In this document: one piece after another, positions 11,156-21,555 of the stretch
How the letters are laid out: each line of letters opens with the position of its first letter
How positions within the stretch are numbered: the first letter of the stretch is position 1
Assembly: GCA_951802425.1 (NCBI GenBank)
Contig: OX637799.1
Span: 2,852,001-2,916,000, forward strand
DNA length: 64,000 nt
Origin: Clavaria fumosa
Lineage: Eukaryota; Basidiomycota; Agaricomycetes; Agaricales; Clavariaceae
Direction of reading: 5' to 3'
Notes under the pieces: model-generated
Seen by the model: the letters and a program-made list of their open reading frames with translations, nothing else
Database searches by the model: none
Told to the model about the DNA's origin: nothing
Made by a program: the position numbers and the translations under genes

Positions 11156-13596
11156 ATGCTCTCCTCCTTACCATCTAATTCACTAACAACTTCCTCTCCG
11201 TCTCCCTCCTCTCCAACTACCCTCCCCTCCCCCGCCGCCCTCTTCCTCTCCGCTTTCTCTACTCCCGTTTCCTCCGCCCCATCACCAGACGCCCAAGGCC
11301 AGCTCGTCGCAGGATATCGTCTCGGCCCAGTAATCGGCTATGGCGCATCCTCTATCATCCGCCGCGCCGTCTCCCCTACCACCGGCGCCCTCGTCGCCGT
11401 CAAGATCATCCGCGCCCCCCTCGTCCCCTCTCCCCATCCCCATCGCAACGCCGCCTCCACTTCGCTCCACGCCAGAGCAGCCAAAGCCGCGCGGAAGCGG
11501 CTCGCCCGCGAAGCCGCCCTCTGGGCGTCCCTCTCGCACGAACACGTCCTCCCCCTGTTCTCCCACGTACGCACCCCGCACGCCGACTTCTTCGTCACCA
11601 TCTTCTGCCCCGCCGGCTCCCTCTATGACATCCTCTTCCGCTCGGCAGAAAGTGGTGCCGCCCATGGTGCCACTGGGCCCCCCCGGAAGACCGCCGCGGC
11701 CCTCGCACCGGACGCAGCGGGTACGCTCTTCCGCCAGGTCGTCCGCGGCCTGCGCTACCTCCACCGCGAGGCCCGGCTCGTGCACCGTGACCTCAAGCTT
11801 GAGAACGTTCTCGTCGACGAGTGCGGCACCTGCAAGATTGCTGACTTTGGGGCCGCTGTGCGCATCGATGGCTGGGATGAGGACGAGGAGAGCGAAGAGA
11901 GCGAGGACGACGACGAAGAAGAACAACAGCTATGGGATCCGAGGAGACGATCGTCGTTACATGCACACCAACACTACCACCCCTATGCACCGAGACACCA
12001 CGCAACCCTCCCCTCCAAGGCCCCACCGAAACCAAAAACCGCCAAACCGCATTACCAACCTGGTTCCCTGCCCTACGCAGCCCCTGAGCTGCTTGTCCCC
12101 AGCACCAGCACAACCTCCGACGCCCACCAGAAGGCAGACCCAGCACAGGACATGTGGGCCCTCGGCGTACTCCTGTACGCCCTCCTCGCGGGACGCCTCC
12201 CGTTTGAGGATACGTTCGAGCCGAGGCTCGTCGCCGCTATCTTGCGTGGTGGGTGTTACCCCTTTCTTTTTTTGTTTCTTTTGTTTTTTCGCCCCTTTTT
12301 TTCTGACATGGGCCTTTTTTTTCAGGTACGTACACCCTACCCCTTGGCATCGGAAGTGCGGCAGCCCGCGTGCTGCGCGGGTGTCTCGAGCGCACGCCTG
12401 CGCGGCGGTGGACCGTCGACATGGTCGACGACGAGGCATGGGCGGTTGGTGCGGACGACATGGAGGAGGGGGAAGACGCAGGGGGCGACGTCGATGTGAA
12501 AGAGGCAGAACCGGCGCCCCCGCTTGAAGTCGAAGCCGACGTTGACGTCGCCGTTGAAGCAGAAGCGGAAGCCGAAATGGAAGCTAGGACCAAGGCGACC
12601 ATACTGGCGCAGTTGCCGCCAACACCACCTGCGTCGCCGCGGCCGTCGCTCGCGCCCCTGTCCGCGTCGCTCCCTGCGTCGTTCTACCCGCCCCACCACC
12701 ACCCGCACCCCCACTTGCACCCGCTAATGATGCCGATGTCGCCGCCGACATCGATGCCGACGCCGGTCCTGACGACGCCCCCGCCGACGATGCTGCGGAC
12801 GACGACGCCGTTACCGGCGCTCGAGACGGCGGCGGCGATGGGCGCGCGGGAGGGCGAGCTGGGTGTGGTGTCGTCGCCATGCATGGTGTCCTCCCCGCTG
12901 TCGGCCCCGTCCGCGTCGCCGTCACCGTCGCCGTGCCCAGCCTTCGGTGCGCGGAGGCGGCGGCGGTCGTGGGACGGGCGCTGTGCGAGTGGGAGCGGCA
13001 GTAGCGGGAGTAGTGTGAGTGCGAGCCGGAGTGCGAGCCGGGGTCTTGGTCTCGGGCTGGGTCTGAGCCTGGGCCTGCGTGGCGAGAAAAGGGCGATGTT
13101 GGCAGATGATGAGGTACTCGAAAATGGAGACGAGGCGGAGAACGAGGACTCGAACGAAGACGAGGAGCAGGAACGCGGCCGCGTGCGCGTGCGCGTGGGC
13201 GGGATACGGGGGACGCGGGGTTGCGGCGGTGCTGTACTCGCTGGCGAAGAGGAGCACGTGTTGGAGGAGGCGGTGTCCCCACCGTCCCCACTACCGACGA
13301 TTGTGACGACGACAACAATGACGACGACGATGATGATGACTACAAAGACCGTAACGACCACAGAGGCGGAAACCATCCTAGAGGCGGAAACGGCCACGAC
13401 GCTCCCGGCGCTCCCGGCGCGGCCACCCGACGCGGATGCGCGTGCGCGTGCGTGTGCGCGTGTGGACGACGACGACGACGATGCGACGCGTCGTGCGGAC
13501 CCCGGTCCGTCGGCGTGGACGTGGACGTGGGACTCGGCGCTCGCGAAGGCGTGGGCGTGGGCGCGTCGGGCGGCTGGATCGTTGGCCGTGCGATGA
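11156..13596 (+). CDS. Serine/threonine protein kinase with long low-complexity C-terminus
   Basis: Two exons, 11156-12248 and 12326-13596, with a 77-nt intron whose 3' end is a T-run plus CAG; 787 aa. Residues about 1-45 are Ser/Pro/Thr-rich. The kinase domain follows: IGYGASSIIRR, VAVKII, HRDLKLENVL, IADFGAA, then an acidic insert of Glu/Asp and a His-rich loop before SLPYAAPELL, and DMWALGVLLYALL. Exon 2 closes the fold (RGCLERTPARRWTVD) and then runs about 370 residues of Pro/Ser/Thr, Glu/Asp and Arg/Ala low complexity. The Lys-Asp-Asp triad is intact, so it is probably active. The closest group is the CAMK/Snf1-Nim1-like family, but assignment is loose. Strong GC bias opens long spurious frames on both strands here. 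Confidence 0.75.
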
Positions 13597-15998
13597 CGGC
13601 GCGTGCGTCCGCGGCTGTCTTGTGTCGGTCTCTCTTGGTCTCTTGGTCTCTCTTGGTCCTTGGGGTCTCTCTGTCTCTTTTCTCTGAGTCGTTAAAGCTC
13701 GGAAGCCCACTTTCTCTTTCATGCCTTCATTTTGTCTTTTTTTTTGCTGTTGTTGTTGTTTGTTTCACGCTTCCTGACGATGGGCAACGAAAACAAACGA
13801 CTTCTCCCTTTTTTTCGTTTTTTCCTTCTTTCCTCTTATTTGGGGAAAAGATTTCGAAACTGTTTATGGCCCTGCATGTTTTTTGACGACTATGACAAGG
13901 ACACACACACATCACACACATCCCATCTCCCTCATGGCAACCCCCCCCCCTTTTTTTTTGGCGGCGGATACGTCTTCCCCGCCCATCTTGTACACATTGT
14001 ACACATTCACTCGCACACACCAACACCCTGTTCCCATACCATCATAGCCACCCACCACTCCCCCTCTTCATGATTCACGAACAGATTTACGTCGCTCCGA
14101 GTGCACGCCCCCCTCATCTTGTGTCCCTTGATCTTTTATGTCAATCAAGTTTCATTTTTTCATTTTTTTTTTTTTTTCTTTTCATTTGGGATTAAGGTTA
14201 TTACTGTAAGACGGAGGACAAACCCCTTGTCCTTGTCGTGATCTGGTTGATAATAGAAGGAACGACGGAATTGGGAACCTTGAGTGATGATGCATATCAG
14301 CACGCATTATCGGTCGTGTTCTCCACAGGTGCGGACACTATGTGTGGGGCCAGCAGTACGGTTCTGCGAAGGTCTCTCCATTCCACTGCAGAGTTCCCTT
14401 CCCTCTTCGTGCGTCTCGTCGTCGTATCTCTCTGAGGATCTCTTTCTCCACGTCAGCCGCGCCAGAATCAGTCTGTGATGCCTACCGCGCTTTCGTAGTT
14501 GTGGACAACCCTTTCTTGCGGCACTGGGGTACTACTCATCCTGTCACCCGTTATGCACTTGCACCTCGCCCCTGCTTTCTGCATTTTCCTGTACAGGTCC
14601 GCCGTCTCTGATGCAGGGCTGATGGTGTTGAGCGCACTAGTTGTTTGTGGTTGCAAGCTAATGACGAGTGTTTGCGGGAGCAGGAGACATAGAGGAAGCG
14701 ACGGAGAAAAAAACGGTTGTGCTTTTTCGCCCTAGTGCCAGTGTTCGGGGCCCCCGCACTGTTCCTTGTCTCCTCTGGCTGATGGGTGAGTTAATGCCCA
14801 GGCCGACGACGGCACTGGGTGGGCAGCTGGCTTTGGCCGGTGGTATTCGCCAGCTGCCCTACTGTCTGACTTTGGAGCCTGCGTGTATCGCGACGGTGCG
14901 AGGCCGAGGCACGGTTGATGCGACACCCACGGTGATGCGAGTGCGCGGCACATGCAGACCGCCTTGGCTGTCGTCGTTTGTATCGTTGTTGATGTCTGTC
15001 CCCTGTTGCTCGCATGCCATCACCGCACCGGGCGCCCTGCATTTATTTGGTGGTGCGTGAGGAAGAGCATGGGCAGTAAGGCGGGGTAGGAAGGACAGAT
15101 GTAAGGTTAGAAGGGCGTTCGAGTGCTTTGGTTCCGTGCGTCGGACACACAAAATGGCATCCATCCACGTCTTCCCTCTCCAAACACGTCAGTTTTGCAT
15201 CGCAGGAAACCCTTTACACTTTCAACACCTTCTGTGTGTAACCCTGGTTCCTCAACTCATCTGACACTATTTTTCTTATCATCGACTTACTCCAGTGGAC
15301 TATTATTATCGCTAGTGTGACAATGTCTCGTGCAAAAGGCTTCATAGCCTCTTCAAATGAGTACGCGGACTCTGTCGAAGTCGAGTCCAGCCTTGTTCCT
15401 TCCACCTTCACCGGTTCACCCCCAACTCACCATTTATTCTCAACGACAGAAGGTCCCCTTTCTCAATGTCGCCTGAGTCGCTCTCGAGAAATGCATGCAC
15501 GTCTTCTCCCTCATGTGAGTGTTATTCTCCATATATTTTCAACACTGTCTGTCATGAGTACTGAGAGCACTGTTTTAACTGGCCCAGTCAATGATGTCAC
15601 ACCAAAACCAAATGAGAAGTTGGCAACGATGACATCATAAACAACAACGAGGCACATGTGAATCAGCTTGTCAAAACGAGCGAGACAGGTGCGTCCGTGA
15701 ACCGGGCGCGGTGAGAACATGTACTCAGCGGTATGGGCGGCGTGAATGAGTCTAGGCGGGGCTGGGGAGCGGGAGGCATTTTGTGGCAGGGATGAGACTC
15801 GCGGATGTCAATGGTTGTCACTGGAGTATATGCTATAAAAAGGTCTGAGCATGCCATGGTACAGGTGTCTATTATACCATAATCCAAATCTGGCTGGTGT
15901 GAAGTGCAGTCCTTCTGGACAGTATCATCCTTAGTTGAGTTACATATCAGTCAAAGGTTAATAAAATATTTTGCAAATTGGTACAGTCATGGCCTATA
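13597..15998. other. Gene-poor interval 3' of the low-complexity kinase
   Basis: Contains T-rich tracts (about 13730-13850 and 14155-14180), C and T homopolymers near 13945 and scattered short open frames of no recognisable family. From about 15804 onward CpG disappears completely and A+T rises, marking the edge of a mobile-element-derived block. Confidence 0.5.
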
Positions 15999-16309
15999 CA
16001 GTGTCCCATTTATATGAACATTTTCATAATTTTATCTGAATTTCTTCATGATTGAAAAGTTCCAGACCTTGGAACAGTTTTGTGAGTTGAGAAGATAGAG
16101 CCAGAGGTGTGTCAGAATCTAATTGAGAATATGCCTAGGAGGGTGGCAGCAGTGTTAAAGGCAAAGAGTGGTCATACCAAGTACTAGGATATAATAATTT
16201 CTACTCACAGGATGAGAGCAAAAAAATTCTTAAATTATAAGCATACAAATCCAAATTTATCAAACATTGCTCCAATTTTTTGGCTTACTGTATATGGGAT
16301 ATGGGACTG
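15999..16309 (+). mobile_element. Internally deleted Tc1/mariner transposon with TA target duplication
   Basis: A 311-bp element flanked on both sides by TA (15997-15998 and 16310-16311). The left end starts CAGTGTCCCAT and the right end finishes ATGGGACTG, imperfect terminal inverted repeats of the Tc1/mariner type. Inside, ending with a TAG at 16185-16187, is a tail reading NMPRRVAAVLKAKSGHTKY. This is the characteristic C-terminus of Tc1-like transposases (SMPRRxxAVxxAxGGHTKY). The catalytic DDE part is gone and stops interrupt the frame upstream, so this is a non-autonomous relic. It has no CpG at all. Confidence 0.75.
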
Positions 16310-16510
16310 TACAAGAGGGTAGATCCCTGCCCTGACATTGTACTTATCAAATTCTGAATAATACCCATCAACAGCACAAAGGAGGAATTCTCAATGAAGA
16401 ATTGGCTTACCTTATGGAGACCATGAATCTCTACAAGGCTCTGGTATGACTGACAGATGGGTTTTGAGCAAATGATTGTACAAAGAGCAGTGTCAGTACT
16501 CAGGGTCTAT

Positions 16511-16600
16511 GGACAGGAGTGTAAGGAGTGCTCCAGACTTGGACAGGAGTGTAAGGAGTGCTCCAGACTTGGACAGGAGTGTAAGGAGTGCTCCAGACTT
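16511..16600 (+). repeat. Three perfect 30-bp direct tandem repeats
   Basis: Units at 16511-16540, 16541-16570 and 16571-16600 are identical; each begins GGACAGGAGTGTAAGG and ends CTCCAGACTT. A fourth copy is cut off after five bases. The unit length is a multiple of three and the region is open in frame, but no surrounding gene is credible. Confidence 0.95.
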
Positions 16601-16689
16601 GGACACTCCTTCACAACACCTGCATCCTACTCACTCTCCAAAAGGTGTTAGTAATGCAGCTTCCATTTTCCAAGTTGTTGCTCAGCCTG

Positions 16690-16809
16690 AGCAAAACAGA
16701 TTGGACAGGGGCTAGGTATGTACTGGTTTTAAGTGGTTTATAACACCTATAGGTAGTATAGAGAAGTATATACCAGTGCATACCTAGCCCCTGTCCAATC
16801 TGTTTTGCT
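16690..16809. repeat. 38-bp inverted repeat with 44-bp spacer (hairpin or MITE-like)
   Basis: Left arm 16690-16727 and right arm 16772-16809 are reverse complements with a single mismatch. The arms contain GATTGGACAGGGGCTAGG and its complement. The 44-bp loop is A+T-rich. No clear target-site duplication is visible outside the arms. It could be a miniature inverted-repeat element or a head-to-head pair of fragments. Confidence 0.9.
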
Positions 16810-17135
16810 GATGACTTACTACCAGAACCCTCTTTCAGAAGCCCAGCCAACTCAAGGTGCAATAGCCTTTGAGTCAAAGCTCAACAGTGAGTCAACACAT
16901 GGTGCCCAGAACCATTCAATGGTTGTGATCAACACAAATTCAACCACAATTCTGACCTTTGAGGGACCTTGACCAAGCAAGGTAAACCTTCAAACCGAGG
17001 GTTACATGCCAACTGGAGCATATATGATGTTGTAAACACTACTGTGAACGAATAACAATTGAGATTCTAAATGTCAAGACAATATTACATAATTTTATAT
17101 CCGTGCGGTAGCTTTCCAAAGATCCAAAGATGATT

Positions 17136-20100
17136 CTAATCCAACGAAATTTTTCTTGAGCGATGACTGGCAGGAGCGGGAAAGCCATAATACAGGGAAG
17201 GTTCCACAACCGAGTCCGCGTCATCCTCGATCGACCAGTAGTCTGCATAAGAATCAAGGGAGGACTCGGTTCTAGGCGACAGCATGGGGGAAATGAGCTC
17301 AGTGATTGTACGAATGTCGGTGTCGGTGCTCGGAGAGACAACGTGCATCGACCGGTGCATGTTCATGACCTCTCTCAGTTCAGGACGGGAGGGCCGTGAC
17401 GGTGGTGGTGCATCCACAAGTTGCACGTGATTTGGTACAGCCATCATGCCATACGAGGGAAGGTGGGGTTCACCTGCACTCAAGTTGATGATCCCCGCTC
17501 ACCACTGGAAGAAAAATGGGGACTCACTGGCATTTATCGGCGTTACAGTGTTTGATTTACGGCGGTCACCCGTGGCGTGCATCCACGGTGGACTATCGAC
17601 CTTCTGAGCTGGTGATTGCATTTGAGAAGGGAAGTTGTAAACGGTATTTGAATCTCGAGATGGCCTGCTGGGACGTTGCGACTCGCGACGGGTCCCACTC
17701 TCAGACCTTTCCGGATAGCTCTCGGGATCATTATTCATGGCTGCCTCGATGGCTTGGATCTTCCTGGCTCTAGCGGCGCGATCGACAACAATCGGATGTC
17801 GACCTCCTCCCGTCCGCCATTTCGGCGAGGACCGGTTGCGTACCATTTGGCTGGCGGCAGCACTCGCAGACGAGGCACCTCGGAAGACTTTGCTGAGCAG
17901 GCCTGATGATTTCTTCAACAGCTTTGGCGTGGTCGGCTGCGACCCGTCCGTGGACGACGACGCTGGCGACGTGTCTCCAGAGAAATCTGTCACAAGATGT
18001 GGAGTCGTCGGCATGGCTCTGGAAGCCGGCGGCTTAACGCGGCCATTTGAGGATGACGGGGAGGTTTCATCCTCAGAAAAGCGGCTCGAACTCTCGGTTC
18101 CAGGTAAAGTTTTAGATTGGGCACGTGGAGCTTTCTGGCTGTAGCTCTGTGAATAACGTTTCGGTCAGCATCTGGTCAATTAGAAGTGCCAATGCATACC
18201 ATAAGCGCTCTGTACGCACTGCAACGGGAGTAAACTCATTGAGTTACCTAACGATCTACGGGAAGAGGACGAACCGAATTCGCAAACTTCGACAACCACA
18301 TAGAGTTGCAACTTCATAAACGCCTGCACTGGTTAGTTCAGACAGTGCGAGGTGCATAGCGTGCTTGACAAGAGATTGGAGGCGATGAATCTGATACGTC
18401 GTCGCGATCACCAGAAGTCGACTCAAGACGGCAGGTGCTAGTTGCAAGTTGGTGAGCAGAGAGAGCGTGTGGAAATATTGCACAAGTGCCAGTGTGACAG
18501 CGTATGGTTCCATGAGATGAAGCACGCGTGTAGTCACTCGGGGGCCAGAAAGTTGGCCTTCAGGAACAGTGACACCGCCAGGTTGGGAGACAGCAGGCAG
18601 CGACAAAGGTTGTACTTCCATAGCGAGCTTTGCTTTCTCGAGAAGATCCGACAATTTGGCCTTGAACCATGGCCACCTCTCCTCCAAAAGCTTCCGCGAA
18701 CAACGTATTCTTCGTCCATCGTCACACAAAAATTCGAAATCGCAACCGATACCAGCCTCTAACGCAGTTAAACTCAGCTCTTGCACCGTAGTCTCCAACT
18801 CCAGGGGTGGTGGTTGATATATTCCGAACGCTTCTAGGTCAATTATCATGACATGGTCCCAGCTTGAATACTGCACGTGAGCGCTTTGTTGATGCCCGTC
18901 TTCATGTCGATTACCGAACACCAGGAACCTGTTGGCGTCTCTCCAGAGGCAACTGTGAAACCAGGATCTGACATTTACATTTTGGCCTGCCTCGATTTGT
19001 GACCACGTTTTGGTTAAGAGGTTGAAAGCCCACAGCGAGAATGTTCGGGTAGTCGGACCGACGTGAGACCCAGCCAGTATGAAATGGGTCCCGACGATAG
19101 CGCCGAAGGGGGACCGTAAACAGGGCGGCGAAGGGCTTGTTTGGAGAGCGAGAGAATCGTCGTGGATGGTAAAATCATGGGCAGACGCTGGGACAATAAC
19201 CTCGAGTTTGCGTTTGACATCCGCAAACTGTACGGGCGGGTGTCAGCTAGGGCTCAGTCAATTCAAGCAAATAGTCACCGCACATGATAGTTGCTGTACA
19301 AATAGATGTTACTCGGCATGTTGCTTCTAGGTCGGGCTGAATACGGCAAATGCATCAGACCGTAAGTTGGCTGTATTTCGAATGAGGCTGGCTCGACCGA
19401 TTGGTGCGGCGGGGGGTTGAATAGTTTTGACGAGCCTTGCGATTGGAAGTCCTTCGAAGGCTCGTGGACAAATTGATCCGCAGCAGCTGCAACGCTAAGA
19501 TAGGTCCCATAATGCCGAGGATAGCGGCATTCTCGTGTCCAAACTTGGTTTTTAAGGTCATACACGCAGATATCATCCAGCCATACGTTGTTCAGATCTT
19601 GTCCGCCAATAATGAAGAGACAATTCGAAGAGATAGACGAGAGATGGGAATGTCGGGGCTGCGGATGGGAGACCCTGTTCGAGAGCCCACTGAGGTAATA
19701 ATGGGATGGTAGCCATCGCTCGGAGACGGTGTCGAATATTTGCACATCGTTCAAGACGCAAAGATCGCCGGTTCTGGTCGAATTAGAATGATTTCCTAAG
19801 CCGCCGAAGATGACCAATTGCTTGTTCCCTGACGTCCGAAATCAGCGTCATGCCATCTCGGGAGACGTTCGGACGCACACGAATCAGCACTATGATAAAA
19901 ACGAGCGGGTGGAATCTCTCCCTGAGAGGGATGCTGATATTTCTCCCAAGTGAAAGTTTCCAGATGGCAGATGTACAGACTTGAAACAGCTTGAGGCTCG
20001 TTGACGGGTCGGCCCCCCTGGTACAGAAACGGCAGTTGAGTGACGGTGAGCCGCAAGGATGTATGACTCACAAATAGAAATAGCTTGGAGCCAATGACAG

Positions 20101-20233
20101 TGGCCGACGCGCCCTTGGATCGAAATTTTTCAAGTAATGATCGCGCGCAGAAAAATGTGCATACCACAAGCTTCGGGGGGACGTTCCCAGTCGTCTTCCT
20201 GCTGATACCCGCAAGGTCGGAGAACGGATGCAT
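17136..20233 (-). CDS. Kelch-repeat/BTB protein, paralogue A
   Basis: Eight coding exons on the minus strand: 20165-20233, 20072-20113, 19879-20017, 19284-19828, 18275-19227, 18200-18209, 17528-18146, 17136-17473; 2715 nt, 904 aa. Exons 1-3 (69, 42 and 139 nt) have the same lengths as in paralogue B at 42255. Exon 6 is only 10 nt. Kelch blades occupy the first half (QLVIFGGLGN, LFIIGGQDLNNVW, CVYDLKNQVWTRE), then YQPPPLELE, then a BTB-like segment with CDFEFLCDDGRRIRCSRK and a helical region around LLVIATTYQIHRLQSLVKHA. The tail is Ser/Pro-rich with KKSSGLLSKVF and ARKIQAIEAA. The Kelch-plus-C-terminal-BTB layout recalls fission-yeast Ral2, an activator of Ras1; homology to Ral2 is inference. 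The start ATG is followed by HPFSDLAG, matching LPVSDQSG in B. Confidence 0.8.
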
Positions 20234-21167
20234 ACCTGATATCGTTGGAGATGTTCACCTTCCGGGGGTGAGGGGAGGAAGGGGGTTGACGCACGCTGGT
20301 GCAGAGCAACGGCATGTCCTCATATGGAGAGCTCTCAGAACGATCAGCCACTTCTAGAATAGCCACAGGGAGATCACCAAACGATATCGCGTGTCTGCGT
20401 TGTTATCTCCATAAAGGCGCTAGAGGGATAATTTTGAATAGCCCTGCCTTTCCCGTCTTCCTTAGGCCACCCTAAGAGCCTAAAGTGTCCGACCCTGATA
20501 TTCCCAGAATTTTGCTCTCAAAAAACTTGTGTTTCAGTTTTGTCTCCGTGACGAGGATGTGATAAATTTGCTGAGACACCGTCGCTGGTTGCATAATTGT
20601 ACGCCTTGACGGCCTAATGGCAGCATTATTGTCGTGGCCAGGTTACATAGAGACTAGCATGGGGTTGCAAAGACTCTCGCAAGGACTGCATGTTCCACGA
20701 GGTCTCGCTCGCTTTTGGTCGAAGGTGTGGACGTGGCCGCGTGTATGACAGGAATTACGGAGGAATACGAAGATCGAAGGTTTGATCTTCGCCAACTCCG
20801 CGAGGGTCTGCTGGGGCACAGATTTATGCGACTCATGGGAACCCGGAAAAACCGCGGTTTACTCCAACATGCCATGAGTATAGTGTGTAGAGACTAGACT
20901 GCGCAGGTAAACAATATACTCCTGGAGATATGGCGGATTCCTCGAGTCCGTACCTGCATTCCAAGGGCCGACCGAGGGAAAATTGAGCCCTGATACACCC
21001 CTTCAAGGTCCACGGAAATTTACATGTCCCATTTATATGAAACAAAAGCCGCCTACAGATAGCGCAACATGCGTTCCTGCTCAGTTTCCCAAGCGTATTC
21101 CCACCCTCATTGTTGGTACTTGCTTGTCATGACCCTCTGATGAGAACAGAGCCAAACAACAACCTCC
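20234..21167. other. Divergent spacer between Kelch-BTB A and LSM6
   Basis: No gene supported. Shared upstream region for two divergently transcribed genes. At 21025-21041 it contains TGTCCCATTTATATGAA, identical to the left end of the mariner relic at 16002-16018. Confidence 0.45.
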
Positions 21168-21555
21168 ATGGATTCTCCAAGCCCGACTGCTGAACCGGCG
21201 CAACCACCCAATCTGCCTGGCTCGCCGACTGATTTTCTCAAGGGAGTTGTAGGTAAAAAGGTCGTTGTCAGGCTGACGAGCGGCGTTGACTACCGTGGTC
21301 GGTTGCTCCTTCCTATTGAAAGTAGCAATAATGGAATGGTCTCCGATCGTTGCAGGCATATTATCTTGTCTAGATGGTTACATGAATATAGCCATGGAGC
21401 AGACAGAGGAGCATGTCGGCGGCATAATTACCAACCGTTACGGTGATGCATTCATTAGAGGCAACAACGGTGAGTTTCACTATTATTGCCGACCCCAGCG
21501 AAGTGGTTGACGCCTTGTGGTAGTCCTCTACATCTCTGCTGCCGAGCCATTGTAA
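21168..21555 (+). CDS. LSM6: U6 snRNA-associated Sm-like protein LSm6
   Basis: Three exons: 21168-21297, 21356-21469, 21524-21555; 276 nt, 91 aa. Both introns are GT-AG (58 and 54 nt). The Sm fold is complete. Sm1 includes VRLTSGVDYRGILSCLDGYMN, joined across intron 1. Sm2 includes YGDAFIRGNNVLYIS, joined across intron 2. LSm6 is part of the nuclear LSm2-8 ring that binds the U6 3' end and the cytoplasmic LSm1-7 ring in mRNA decay. The N-terminal about 20 residues are a Pro/Ser-rich extension. Family length is about 80 aa, so the model fits. Confidence 0.95.

Larger units (their letters stand above)
16312..17135. other. CpG-free repeat-rich spacer next to the mariner relic
   Basis: Continues the CpG-free block up to 16996. 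Contains the 3x30-bp tandem repeat and the 38-bp inverted repeat listed separately. No gene seen. Confidence 0.6.

Noticed and set aside
11282..13722. Several 100-400-codon frames on both strands over the kinase at 11156
   Set aside because: Very high G+C third positions remove stop codons from all frames. Only one frame carries kinase motifs and joins across the intron.
14668..15060. 130-codon plus-strand frame between the kinase and the CpG-free block
   Set aside because: Composition is not protein-like, no relatives recognised, and the reverse frames are equally open.
16457..16651. Small Cys-rich protein encoded by the 30-bp repeats
   Set aside because: The CKECSRLGQE-type repeat is simply the translation of a short tandem array inside CpG-free decayed DNA; no promoter or splice context.
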